7,061 nucleotides of DNA from Bacteroidales bacterium UBA1722 (GTDB taxonomy: Bacteria > Bacteroidota > Bacteroidia > Bacteroidales > UBA932). Below, in pieces: positions 1 through 6,753 of the stretch. Each line of letters begins with the position of its first letter. Positions within the stretch are counted from its first letter, which is position 1. The notes under the pieces were generated by a model. That model saw only the letters and a program-made list of their open reading frames with translations. It did no database searches and was not told the DNA's origin. The translations under genes and the position numbers were made by a program. The DNA lies in assembly GCA_002317435.1 (NCBI GenBank), contig DCIQ01000012.1, positions 1 through 7,061 on the forward strand. Direction: 5' to 3'.

Positions 1-302
1 GGGACGAGGAATATCGTATCGCCATTTTTCACGTCATAATCAGCCAGGGTCTGGTCGGTGCGCCCTATTCTGGGTCTCATAACCCTTATCTCCCGGGCCT
101 GCGGATCTTCCTTCCCGAAGAAATAATCCATCGGAGCCCCTGTGGAATCGATGGAGGGGAAGTCGAAAATCAACCTCCCGTCCTTCCCGGTGGAGTGACG
201 CAGATTCGTCATCAGGGAAGAAAGGGGTGCAGCTGGATTCATCACCTTGAATTTCACCTGCTTCTCCTTATACACTATCTTGATGAAAAAATCTTCTTCC
301 AT
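1..302 (-). CDS. Ubiquitin-like (beta-grasp) protein, 3' end cut by window
   Basis: Translating back from the ATG at 302 gives 100 complete codons with no stop before the window edge; the reading frame continues outside. Residues 5-20 form a strand-turn-strand (FFIKIVYKEK, then KFKV). A helix-like stretch follows around 26-36, then strands near 43-48 and 71-76. Residues 85-100 read TLADYDVKNGDTIFLV, which lines up without gaps with the end of eukaryotic ubiquitin (TLSDYNIQKESTLHLV), sharing T, L, D, Y, T, L and V. YukD/EsaB small proteins of type VII secretion end in a similar way, so it may belong nearer that branch. The tail that would carry a terminal Gly-Gly lies outside. The start is supported by AGGAG four bases upstream. 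It follows tssF by 55 bases in an operon that also encodes an E1-like enzyme, so a role as that enzyme's partner is the natural inference. The fold call is by eye; the function is unproven. Confidence 0.72.
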   Translation of the reverse strand, partial: MEEDFFIKIVYKEKQVKFKVMNPAAPLSSLMTNLRHSTGKDGRLIFDFPSIDSTGAPMDYFFGKEDPQAREIRVMRPRIGRTDQTLADYDVKNGDTIFLV

Positions 303-306
303 AAAT

Positions 307-311
307 CTCCT
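307..311 (-). promoter_or_regulatory. Shine-Dalgarno sequence of the ubiquitin-like gene
   Basis: AGGAG on the minus strand sits four bases before the ATG at 302. It is the only clear ribosome-binding site before any start codon in the window. It fixes the start of the ubiquitin-like gene and suggests that gene is translated independently of tssF. Confidence 0.6.
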
Positions 312-327
312 GTTTGTATCTGAATTA

Positions 328-335
328 CAAAATTA
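328..335 (-). promoter_or_regulatory. Possible Bacteroides-type -7 promoter element
   Basis: The minus-strand octamer TAATTTTG fits the Bacteroidota -7 consensus TAnnTTTG and lies 25 bases before the ATG of the ubiquitin-like gene, in an AT-rich 55-base gap with a run of eight A residues just upstream. No TTTG -33 box is present at the usual spacing of about 19-21 bases, so this may be chance. If real, it would allow the ubiquitin-like gene to be expressed separately from the baseplate genes and would give a very short leader. Confidence 0.25.
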
Positions 336-357
336 CTTTTTTTTCGAGTAAACCGGT

Positions 358-2121
358 TCATGCCTGCCCGCCAATCATAAAATTAACTCTGACAGGATAC
401 ATTCCGTTCATCCGTACCCGGACCATCTTTTGAAGATAATTCTCCACCCTCTGAGTATCCTCACCGAATACCTTGGTGACGAAATCGTTCGGTTTCATCC
501 GGATATCGACCACTATCACATAGGTGTGCCAGGTACCCATATCCTTCGGCCTGCGGGTCACATCTACGGAATCCACCATCTCCTCCAACACATTGAAATG
601 GACATACAGTTCCTTCAGACAGAACAATTTTATATCATACATCGTCACCAGACGGTCCCTGGTCTGTGCATAGTACTGCATCAGTATCTGCTCCTGACGC
701 TCATCCCGGATCTCATCGAAACCCGGTTCCGGAGCACAGACTATGGCGGTACTTTCAGGAAGAATGCCCTGCGGAGTCAGGAACTTGGTATTCTTGTCCG
801 TTATCACGTTGGCAGCCGCTCCGTCGGTGGTGAGATAATTCACATCCATCGAAGCGACAGATTCCTGACGATAACCGAAAGGCTTTCTGAAGTCCTGTTC
901 CCTGTCGGCCAGAATGGCATAGACCCCTTCGAATGAAGTATTCGTCTTCGATACAGCCATCTGCATCAAGCTCTCCAGATCCATTCGGATATTCGCCATA
1001 ACTCCGTCGGCAGAGGTGGCCCCCATCGACTGGAAGGCATAATAGTCGGAATGAAACTTGGAAATAAGGTTATGCAGGAGTCCCACGAGCCTGCCGGAAT
1101 TGAACCGGTCGGCACAGATACGCCGGATCTGTATACGCAGTGACATTGAAGACTCATCTCCCGGAAGCAGATGCAGGAACTGGGCTGACCTTCCGCCGGT
1201 CCCGTCACTGCCGGTAAGGCGACGGACAGGTGCCGCCCGTGAAAGCGTCACCGAGTTCTTCCCGGCATTGACCAGAATGGCAGTATTCAGGCTCAGGGAC
1301 GAATATCTGAAATCGAATTTTTTCGAGATTCCGTCGAATTCGAAAACCAACTCCAGAGATACAGACGGTTTGAAATCCGGCATATCATCCACCATATGAA
1401 AACCGGAGCCATTCCTGGCGAACAGCTCCATCGCCAGACAGCCGGAACAGGGAGTCATATCGGAACGGAAATCCGCGGAATCAGCAGCCTGCGACCTGTT
1501 GAACATCAGAGTCTTCAATGAAAAATTCCCGGATACGGGCATATTATGGCTCTCTTCCGGACCGATTAGAGGGAGAACGACTCCTTCGGAAGGAATCGAT
1601 ACCTTAAGTGTACGGAACGAAGCATCCGAGACGGTAAAAGCCAGTCCGGAAAGATTCGTCAGAGGCATCGGAGACTCCACCACGACAGACCACCTGCGCA
1701 GATCAAGCCTGCTCACACTTCTGACGCGAAGGTTATACACCGTAGTCTGCAGCAGCGGCATGAAGGAGAACTGTTCAGTCTCATTCACCGAGGCGGTGAA
1801 TGTTTCATCCCCGCTGAGCGGCACGGACGCCACCTGCTGTTCTGTGGACATTCTGACCAGAACGGTGGCGGGCACAGCCTTTATCCCCTCCCCCGTGGCA
1901 ACATGCCGGACAAATTCCTGCAGAAGTTCATCCTTCATGGTCTCAAGTTCGGCATACAGCTCGTTCGACTGATACGCGACGGCATTCATCATAAGTTTGA
2001 ACACGGGGTCCGTCTCCAGTCCTTCGAGATTCTCGCTGTTATCGCTCTTCTGCCACAGTCCGACGGCCCGGGCCATCATCTCGTCCGCCTTCTGCTTGGT
2101 TTCAAATATATTTTGTTTCAT
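358..2121 (-). CDS. tssF: T6SS baseplate wedge protein TssF
   Basis: This 587-residue protein matches TssF in length and in its amino-terminal pattern. Residues 38-70 (DPVFKLMMNAVAYQSNELYAEL and onward) correspond to the conserved TssF segment in which a DP is followed by a hydrophobic helix and the 'AY..' core. Residues 490-497 (RLVTMYDI) resemble the R-x-V-T-x-x-D-Y motif of phage baseplate J/gp6-like wedge proteins, to which TssF is related. TssF dimers with one TssG form the wedge of the contractile-tail baseplate, in the cytoplasm beneath the membrane complex. It has no signal peptide or membrane helix. It starts 34 bases after tssE, with no convincing Shine-Dalgarno sequence, and the 34 bases hold nothing I recognise. 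The TssF call is firm as a baseplate wedge subunit; the exact domain borders are not. Confidence 0.85.
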   Translation of the reverse strand: MKQNIFETKQKADEMMARAVGLWQKSDNSENLEGLETDPVFKLMMNAVAYQSNELYAELETMKDELLQEFVRHVATGEGIKAVPATVLVRMSTEQQVASVPLSGDETFTASVNETEQFSFMPLLQTTVYNLRVRSVSRLDLRRWSVVVESPMPLTNLSGLAFTVSDASFRTLKVSIPSEGVVLPLIGPEESHNMPVSGNFSLKTLMFNRSQAADSADFRSDMTPCSGCLAMELFARNGSGFHMVDDMPDFKPSVSLELVFEFDGISKKFDFRYSSLSLNTAILVNAGKNSVTLSRAAPVRRLTGSDGTGGRSAQFLHLLPGDESSMSLRIQIRRICADRFNSGRLVGLLHNLISKFHSDYYAFQSMGATSADGVMANIRMDLESLMQMAVSKTNTSFEGVYAILADREQDFRKPFGYRQESVASMDVNYLTTDGAAANVITDKNTKFLTPQGILPESTAIVCAPEPGFDEIRDERQEQILMQYYAQTRDRLVTMYDIKLFCLKELYVHFNVLEEMVDSVDVTRRPKDMGTWHTYVIVVDIRMKPNDFVTKVFGEDTQRVENYLQKMVRVRMNGMYPVRVNFMIGGQA

Positions 2122-2155
2122 ATCGCAGTCTTCATCGTTATCCGACCCCGACAGG

Positions 2156-2596
2156 TCAATTCCATACGTTTATCAGGGTGCGGTACTCGTAAGGCTCATC
2201 CGTCTGTATCATCACCCCCCGCACCACCAGAAGTATCTGCCTCTGCTCCCGGATATAGGTCATCACCGTAGATACGCTTCCGAGCCTGGACTCATTATTC
2301 CGGACATACTCATTGAAATCGGCGGCGAAAGTCTGAAGATTCCTGGACGTTCCGGATATCTTCTTGTCATATATCGGATCGTTTCCTCCCTTGCTGTCAT
2401 ATACGGTGCCGCTATGTTCATCGAAGAGTTCGAACCGCAGTCCGGTGAACACAAAACCATATTCCGGATCGGGAATGAAATTTCCTTTCGGAGTATTGAG
2501 ATACATCGTAAGGAAATTGTCCAGCGATTCCCGGAGGGAATCCGTCCTGGCAAATGCACCGGCGGTAATCTGAAGCGGTTTCTTGAGAAAAGGCAT
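2156..2596 (-). CDS. tssE: T6SS baseplate protein TssE (gp25-like)
   Basis: The 146 residues have the size and layout of the GPW/gp25 family. Residues 21-50 hold the amino-terminal helix and loop ending in a YGF (LRESLDNFLTMYLNTPKGNF, then the DPEYGF loop). Residues 96-105 carry the family's second landmark, a helix ending in ESRL where most members have EPRL, followed by a beta strand. TssE joins the TssF/TssG wedges to the first sheath ring and so nucleates sheath assembly. The gene begins 12 bases after the tssK stop codon and is followed by tssF, the usual company. No Shine-Dalgarno sequence is visible upstream. The replacement of Pro by Ser in the EPR-like motif is a small deviation; the rest is ordinary. 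Confidence 0.85.
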   Translation of the reverse strand: MPFLKKPLQITAGAFARTDSLRESLDNFLTMYLNTPKGNFIPDPEYGFVFTGLRFELFDEHSGTVYDSKGGNDPIYDKKISGTSRNLQTFAADFNEYVRNNESRLGSVSTVMTYIREQRQILLVVRGVMIQTDEPYEYRTLINVWN

Positions 2597-2608
2597 AATT
2601 TCAGGACA

Positions 2609-3787
2609 TCAGATAAGCGGATGGAAGGTATCTTCCTCCGGCATCTCAGGTTTATACAAAAGTTTCTTCAATGCCTCATATATGGCATCGTAGAGTTCGG
2701 GATAGAGTTTGTCGTGCAGGGATGTCTCCAGTTCCTCCCTCATCACCGGGAATCTCTCATCAAGCATTCCGGTGAGCATCCCGACAAGCCTCCCCGACAA
2801 TTCCTCCGAAAGTCTGTCGTGCAGGTCATCATAGACCTGGCCCGATATCTCCGCTCTGAGTCTCTCATAGACATCCTCCCTGATTTCCCTCTTCAGGAGA
2901 TCATAGTCGATGCTTTTATCCTCTACGACTACGCAGTCCATCAGTCCTCCCAGCGCGGTGAGATATTCTTCGCACCAGCTCAGGTAAGCGGCTATATCGT
3001 ACTGGAGCGGATTCCTCCTGTCATCATCTCCGAGTTCCGTGACTTTCTCCGGAATACTGCCAAGTCTCCCGCCTATAATTCCCACTATGTAATAATCCGT
3101 CGTCTGCACCGTCTCCTGCAGGAGCGACACCATCGACTTGACGGAAGAGCGGGCAGTTATCTGCCGAATCCGGAAGAGCAGGTGCAGCAGATTCCTCCGG
3201 CAGTCCCCATCCTCCATATTGGCGTGCTCTGCAAGTGCTTTCAGCCTGTCGGAGATCCGTGCGTTCCATTGCAGATATCTGTCGTCGGAAGAGATGTAGA
3301 GCGATGCCGGGATGAAACCGTCATCCACATTCAGCATCCCGTCGGACAGGATGAAATGCTTTATGGGAAGAGCGTCCGCGGTCTCCACTTCCTCCGGAGA
3401 GAGAATAACCAGTTCATGGACAGGGCGGGCATAGGGGATACCGTCCTTTTCGAACGTATGTACCGCCGTGGGAGAAGCAGTCACGCACAGATACCAGCTG
3501 GGACCGGTCAGGGAAGGAATCTCCAGTTTCAAGTCTTCATCCACCGAGATCACTCTGCCGGAATAGAGTATGGCAGTACATCTGAAACCCGTAAGTTCGA
3601 ACGTTCTCTCCACAAATCCTCCGTCAGCACGATATTCATAGCCTGGAAGCAGCCCCATCCGTCCTTCTCCGAACGCTGCGCCGACAGCCATCATCTGCAG
3701 CGCGTCCAGATCGTCCCGCCAGTGCTCGAAGACAGAGGCAGTCACCTCCATACCGCCGTGCCACTGTATTTTGGAATTATTGTACAT
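2609..3787 (-). CDS. tssK: T6SS baseplate-membrane connector TssK, short form
   Basis: The protein opens with IQWHGGMEVTASVFEHW (residues 7-23), matching the signature near the start of TssK (W-x-x-G-M, then a hydrophobic stretch ending in H-F-Q or similar). A beta-rich shoulder follows to about residue 165, then a helical middle (about 172-285). At 392 residues it is shorter than the roughly 440-450 residues usual for TssK in Proteobacteria. Residues about 296-378 are a long amphipathic helical region with repeated [VLI]-Y-x-x-L-x-x-x-[ILV] units (for example VYERLRAEI, VYDDLHDRL, LYPELYDAI and IYEALKKLL), where canonical TssK has its membrane-complex-binding head. TssK trimers link the wedges to the membrane complex. 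The gene lies 15 bases after tssG and just before tssE. The head region difference may suit the TssN/O/P-type membrane complex of Bacteroidota, which is an inference. Confidence 0.82.
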   Translation of the reverse strand: MYNNSKIQWHGGMEVTASVFEHWRDDLDALQMMAVGAAFGEGRMGLLPGYEYRADGGFVERTFELTGFRCTAILYSGRVISVDEDLKLEIPSLTGPSWYLCVTASPTAVHTFEKDGIPYARPVHELVILSPEEVETADALPIKHFILSDGMLNVDDGFIPASLYISSDDRYLQWNARISDRLKALAEHANMEDGDCRRNLLHLLFRIRQITARSSVKSMVSLLQETVQTTDYYIVGIIGGRLGSIPEKVTELGDDDRRNPLQYDIAAYLSWCEEYLTALGGLMDCVVVEDKSIDYDLLKREIREDVYERLRAEISGQVYDDLHDRLSEELSGRLVGMLTGMLDERFPVMREELETSLHDKLYPELYDAIYEALKKLLYKPEMPEEDTFHPLI

Positions 3788-3802
3788 AATTATGGTTCAC
3801 AC

Positions 3803-4573
3803 TTATAATGAATAATTATAGTCAAGTATCTTTCTCCCGCCATCGGACCCTTTTATCAGGATTTCACAAAACACGTCGGCCGGGGCGAGACGTTCCAGCA
3901 CGAATCCGGCCAGAGGTCTGACCTCCTCGCATTTCTGCAGGAACTGTTCCGGGTCCAGACCGTTCATAATGAGACTGTAAGTGATTTTCGGCATCGAGAA
4001 TACAGTCTGATCCCGTTCGCTGTAATCAGATATCTTCATGGTGACTTCGGTATCCAGTACAGTGGACAGAAGAAGTCTGATGAATTCCGGGATTCCCCTC
4101 ATGGAAGGAAAATACGGAAGCAGCAGAGCCGCCTGAAAGACATACTCGTCACGAACCTGCGTGATGTCGAAGCCGAACACTTCCTTCAGGACCGCATCCG
4201 TCTTCCCCTCCAGCACCCGTTCGAGATAACGTTCCATATCGAGTCTGGTCCGGAACTCGAAGGTATCGAAAGGACCGAAAGCCTCGGACAGCAGTTTCTG
4301 CCTGCGCTTCAACTGTTCGTAAACGGCATCGAAATCCGCATTCTTCTTATTTTTCAGGGCACTCAGCTCTCTCTCCGAAGAAAGCAGTTCCTGAGGAAGC
4401 AGCCTGAGAAAATTATCCCTGGCCAGTTCCACTGTCCCCGCCTTCCGATCCACATTCAGCACATCGCACGAGTAGTTCCTGTAGAACACGCCCTTATCGA
4501 CGACATTCCACCTGTCCCGCATCTCCGGATAGAGATATTCGAGAAACATCTCGGCACTGATTTCCCGTATCAT
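3803..4573 (-). CDS. tssG: TssG-like T6SS baseplate wedge protein
   Basis: This 256-residue protein is placed as TssG by position and by one region. Residues 151-181 (LLPYFPSMRGIPEFIRLLLS, then a strand) resemble the TssG segment in which a short 'L-P' motif precedes a helix and a beta strand. The carboxyl end (about 217-240, VRPLAGFVLERLAPADVF) has the look of the closing strand of phage tail I-type wedge proteins. TssG is usually around 300-350 residues, so this is a short form. Residues 62-100 are probably helical and charged. The ATG shares four bases with the TGA of the E1-like gene (ATGA), implying translational coupling. tssK follows after 15 bases. Confidence that it is a baseplate wedge protein is moderate; a Bacteroidota-specific baseplate protein without true TssG homology remains possible. 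Confidence 0.68.
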   Translation of the reverse strand: MIREISAEMFLEYLYPEMRDRWNVVDKGVFYRNYSCDVLNVDRKAGTVELARDNFLRLLPQELLSSERELSALKNKKNADFDAVYEQLKRRQKLLSEAFGPFDTFEFRTRLDMERYLERVLEGKTDAVLKEVFGFDITQVRDEYVFQAALLLPYFPSMRGIPEFIRLLLSTVLDTEVTMKISDYSERDQTVFSMPKITYSLIMNGLDPEQFLQKCEEVRPLAGFVLERLAPADVFCEILIKGSDGGRKILDYNYSL

Positions 4574-5643
4574 CCTATTTCTATGAATCTGTATCCTTTT
4601 TCCGTCTTCAATTTCAATATGTCCCGGGGAGGTATCCCTATCTCCCCGAGAGTCAGTTCCCCGTAAGGAAAATCCCTCCCCACCGAATCATACTCGTGGG
4701 CACGGAACATCCCCGTAGGGTATCCGCCGGCCGCAGGGTCACTCTCCAATACCGATTCCACCCTGTGGGCCGGGACCATCACGTCATATCTCTCCCCCGT
4801 CCCGCGGTTTATCACATAATCCACGAAAGGTTCGGAAAGCGATATCTCCCCCTCCCGGACCACTTCCTCCACCTTCGATGCGACGGTAAATGTAACCGGT
4901 CCGTCTTCCGGCACCCATTCCTCCTCGTGCAGAGGACAGTCATCATCCCACGCCCCGAACTCCGGAGTCCTGACCGTAAGCGTCTCCCCCTCATAATAAA
5001 ACATCCTGGGAGAGGTGTCCTGCCCCGCTCCGGCTATAACCTTTATCGCCTCCTGAGCTTCCACAGCCCCTATTATGCTCGAAATCAACGGTGTCACCGG
5101 CGCATGCCCGGCCCGGATACTCCGGCGGACCACACCGCTGCACGGCATCCTCCTGCGAAGCTCCTCCTCCCCTTTCTCCCCCAGTGAGCAGGCATAACAA
5201 TTGCGCCCCGGCGCAAAAACTCTCGCCGTACCCTCCAGCCCGAGGACACCGCCGTCCACCCACGTCCGTCCGGCACGGATACATATCCGCTGGATACAGT
5301 ACCTCGCCCAACGGCTGTCCACACATCCCACCACCACATCCATCGAACGCACCAGAGCAGTCCCCACATCATACGATATATCCCCGAAGAGAGTTTCCAC
5401 CTCCACCCGGGGATTGATTTCCAGAAGTCTCCTGCGCACTGCATCCACCTTCCTCCCGCCTACATCATCGGCTCTGAAGAGAACCGAGCGCGTCAGATTC
5501 ACATCTTCCACATAATCGAAATCCACCGTCACGAGATGGCCCACCCCCATCAGAACGAGGTTCTTCAGAACCTCATTCCCCAGTGCGCCGCATCCTACCA
5601 CCATCACGTGCGCATCCTGAAGCCTTCCACCGTCGAATTCCAT
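4570..5643 (-). CDS. E1-like ubiquitin-activating enzyme homologue (ThiF/MoeB/HesA family)
   Basis: Residues 13-35 hold a Rossmann nucleotide-binding loop (GCGALGNEVLKNL) very like that of eukaryotic E1 enzymes. The ATP- and Mg-binding residues of the family are in place: D41 and D43, N49 and R52, K65, and D109 in CVDS. C149 and C152 give one zinc pair; the second pair appears as C236 and H239 (CPLH) instead of C-x-x-C. C168 lies where ThiF/MoeB enzymes have their acceptor cysteine. Residues 182-203 form the family's APLI-type helix. The expected reaction is ATP-driven adenylation of the carboxyl end of a beta-grasp protein. The ATG at 5643 forms TGATG with the stop of the gene before it; a TTG one codon upstream could also be read but is less likely. 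The stop overlaps the tssG start. About 110 residues after the E1 core form an extra domain (see findings). Substrate is unknown; the ubiquitin-like gene in this operon is the obvious candidate. Confidence 0.88.
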   Translation of the reverse strand: MEFDGGRLQDAHVMVVGCGALGNEVLKNLVLMGVGHLVTVDFDYVEDVNLTRSVLFRADDVGGRKVDAVRRRLLEINPRVEVETLFGDISYDVGTALVRSMDVVVGCVDSRWARYCIQRICIRAGRTWVDGGVLGLEGTARVFAPGRNCYACSLGEKGEEELRRRMPCSGVVRRSIRAGHAPVTPLISSIIGAVEAQEAIKVIAGAGQDTSPRMFYYEGETLTVRTPEFGAWDDDCPLHEEEWVPEDGPVTFTVASKVEEVVREGEISLSEPFVDYVINRGTGERYDVMVPAHRVESVLESDPAAGGYPTGMFRAHEYDSVGRDFPYGELTLGEIGIPPRDILKLKTEKGYRFIEIG

Positions 5644-6338
5644 CAATTCATCTTCATGCTCTGTCCCGGAGCCGATGCTCCGGAAGCGGCGGTGTCTCCT
5701 CCATCTTCGGCTTTCTTCTTCAGATATCTCTGATAGGCATTCTCTATCTCCTGCTTCTTTTCCGACGTCAACTCTTCCACTGTGTCCGCATATTTCTTCT
5801 TGTTGACCTCGAGCATATCCTTCACCTGCTTTATCTCTTCCGGAGACTCCCCTACGGAGAGGACAGTCAGTTTCCCGGTGATATATGTGAACAGTGAATC
5901 CAACTGCCCCTTGGTCAAATCGTGGACAGCATCCACACCCTTGGTCAGGATATCCTTGCGGTCATCATTCACCTCCGGCATCGTAAGACGCAGAAATTCC
6001 ATCGCCTCCTCATTTTCATCATCCTCCACATCAGTTTTCTCTATGGACTGGCTGAACTCGGGATGTATCGCCATCACCCCGGCGGAAATATCCTCTATAC
6101 TTGCTCCATTCTTAGGGTAGAGATCTATCTTGTCATCATCATCCGGCTGGCTATGCACTATGGCATCGGCCACATTCTCTATCTTTCTCACGGAATTCTC
6201 TCCGGTGATTTCAAATCCCAAAAGGGACATAGGCTCCGCCTTTATGCAAAACTGCCCATAGAGATATGTCATATTGGCCAGATATCCCATAGATTTGTTC
6301 TGCAATTCCATTATCGCTTTAGCTGTACTGTTCTTCAT
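5643..6338 (-). CDS. Acidic orphan protein between PAAR-like tip and E1
   Basis: I do not recognise this 231-residue protein. It has no signal peptide or membrane segment, so it is probably cytoplasmic. The amino-terminal 45 residues are the most ordered-looking and hydrophobic, with one cysteine (C31, the only one). A run of aspartates occurs at 66-69, and residues 102-112 form an acidic patch. Residues 165-211 should form a charged helix or coiled coil (for example VEELTSEKKQEIENAYQRYL). The end, from about 212, is a loose Gly/Ala/Ser tail closing in APGQSMKMN. It starts 20 bases after the DUF4280 gene and ends in TGATG with the E1 gene. Its place between spike and E1 makes a spike chaperone, adaptor or modified substrate plausible, but none of these is shown. 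Confidence 0.8.
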   Translation of the reverse strand: MKNSTAKAIMELQNKSMGYLANMTYLYGQFCIKAEPMSLLGFEITGENSVRKIENVADAIVHSQPDDDDKIDLYPKNGASIEDISAGVMAIHPEFSQSIEKTDVEDDENEEAMEFLRLTMPEVNDDRKDILTKGVDAVHDLTKGQLDSLFTYITGKLTVLSVGESPEEIKQVKDMLEVNKKKYADTVEELTSEKKQEIENAYQRYLKKKAEDGGDTAASGASAPGQSMKMN

Positions 6339-6358
6339 ATTCTTTCAGATTATCAGGA

Positions 6359-6748
6359 TTATTTTCCTTCCGCCGGAGCGGCATTTCCGGGGAAATTGAC
6401 AGCTATGTTCCCTCCCCAGTTACACATACACTTGCAGTTGTCCAGGAGGGCCGGCATATTGCTCACCATCTCCTTGCCGCCGGGCATCCACGGAGCGGCT
6501 ATCACCGGCATGCAGGGCATCGGAGTCAGCACCCCCATCGCCGCCGCAGTGGCGGAGGCCACGGTAGGATTAGCCATACTCTGGCACATCCCGAACGGCA
6601 TTATGTTCGCCATAGGCTTGTTGTCCATTATATTTGCCATAGGCATACCCTGCACTTTCGGGCGCGTCGGATCCACCACCATAAGGCTGGAGGGAGCCAT
6701 CCCGAACGAACATTTGAGCAGAGCGCCCGATGTCACGAATTTTCCCAT
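6359..6748 (-). CDS. DUF4280 PAAR-like spike tip protein
   Basis: The 129 residues show the DUF4280 layout: VTSGALLKCSFG at 5-16, a repeated PMANIM with PFGMC at 36-55, NPTV at 60-63, MPCMP at 77-81, a tryptophan with MPGG at 87-91, and CKCMCNWGGNI at 105-115. Proteins of this family replace PAAR as the metal-bound cone capping VgrG in many contractile systems. Six cysteines (13, 55, 79, 105, 107 and 109) and no histidine suggest any metal is held by sulfur. Methionine is strikingly frequent (17 of 129). The gene lies five bases after vgrG, its usual neighbour. No toxin domain is fused; the carboxyl end is a short tail after NFPG. Regulation is with vgrG. Confidence 0.85.
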   Translation of the reverse strand: MGKFVTSGALLKCSFGMAPSSLMVVDPTRPKVQGMPMANIMDNKPMANIMPFGMCQSMANPTVASATAAAMGVLTPMPCMPVIAAPWMPGGKEMVSNMPALLDNCKCMCNWGGNIAVNFPGNAAPAEGK

Positions 6749-6753
6749 AACGA

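Noticed and set aside
336..357. Run of eight A residues and the AACCGGTT palindrome after tssF as a terminator
   Set aside because: On the transcribed strand the run is A rather than T, and the palindrome is only eight bases with no stable stem before a T-run.
1997..3808. A 603-residue open frame on the plus strand opposite tssE and tssK
   Set aside because: It runs antisense across the tssK/tssE and tssE/tssF boundaries, its translation has no recognisable domain or sensible composition, and the minus-strand genes are clear T6SS families. It is a shadow of their codon use.
4570..5643. Thiamin or molybdopterin biosynthesis enzyme (thiF or moeB)
   Set aside because: No ThiS, MoaD or other cofactor genes are near, the protein has a long extra carboxyl-terminal domain, and it is coupled to T6SS genes; cofactor use cannot be excluded but is less likely.
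5644..5646. TTG as the start codon of the E1-like gene
   Set aside because: The next codon is ATG and forms a TGATG overlap with the preceding stop, the normal coupling arrangement; TTG adds one residue with no ribosome site to support it.
5643..6338. E2-like conjugating enzyme based on the lone cysteine C31
   Set aside because: The region around C31 lacks the HPN motif and the beta-sheet context of E2 enzymes, and the rest of the protein looks mainly helical.
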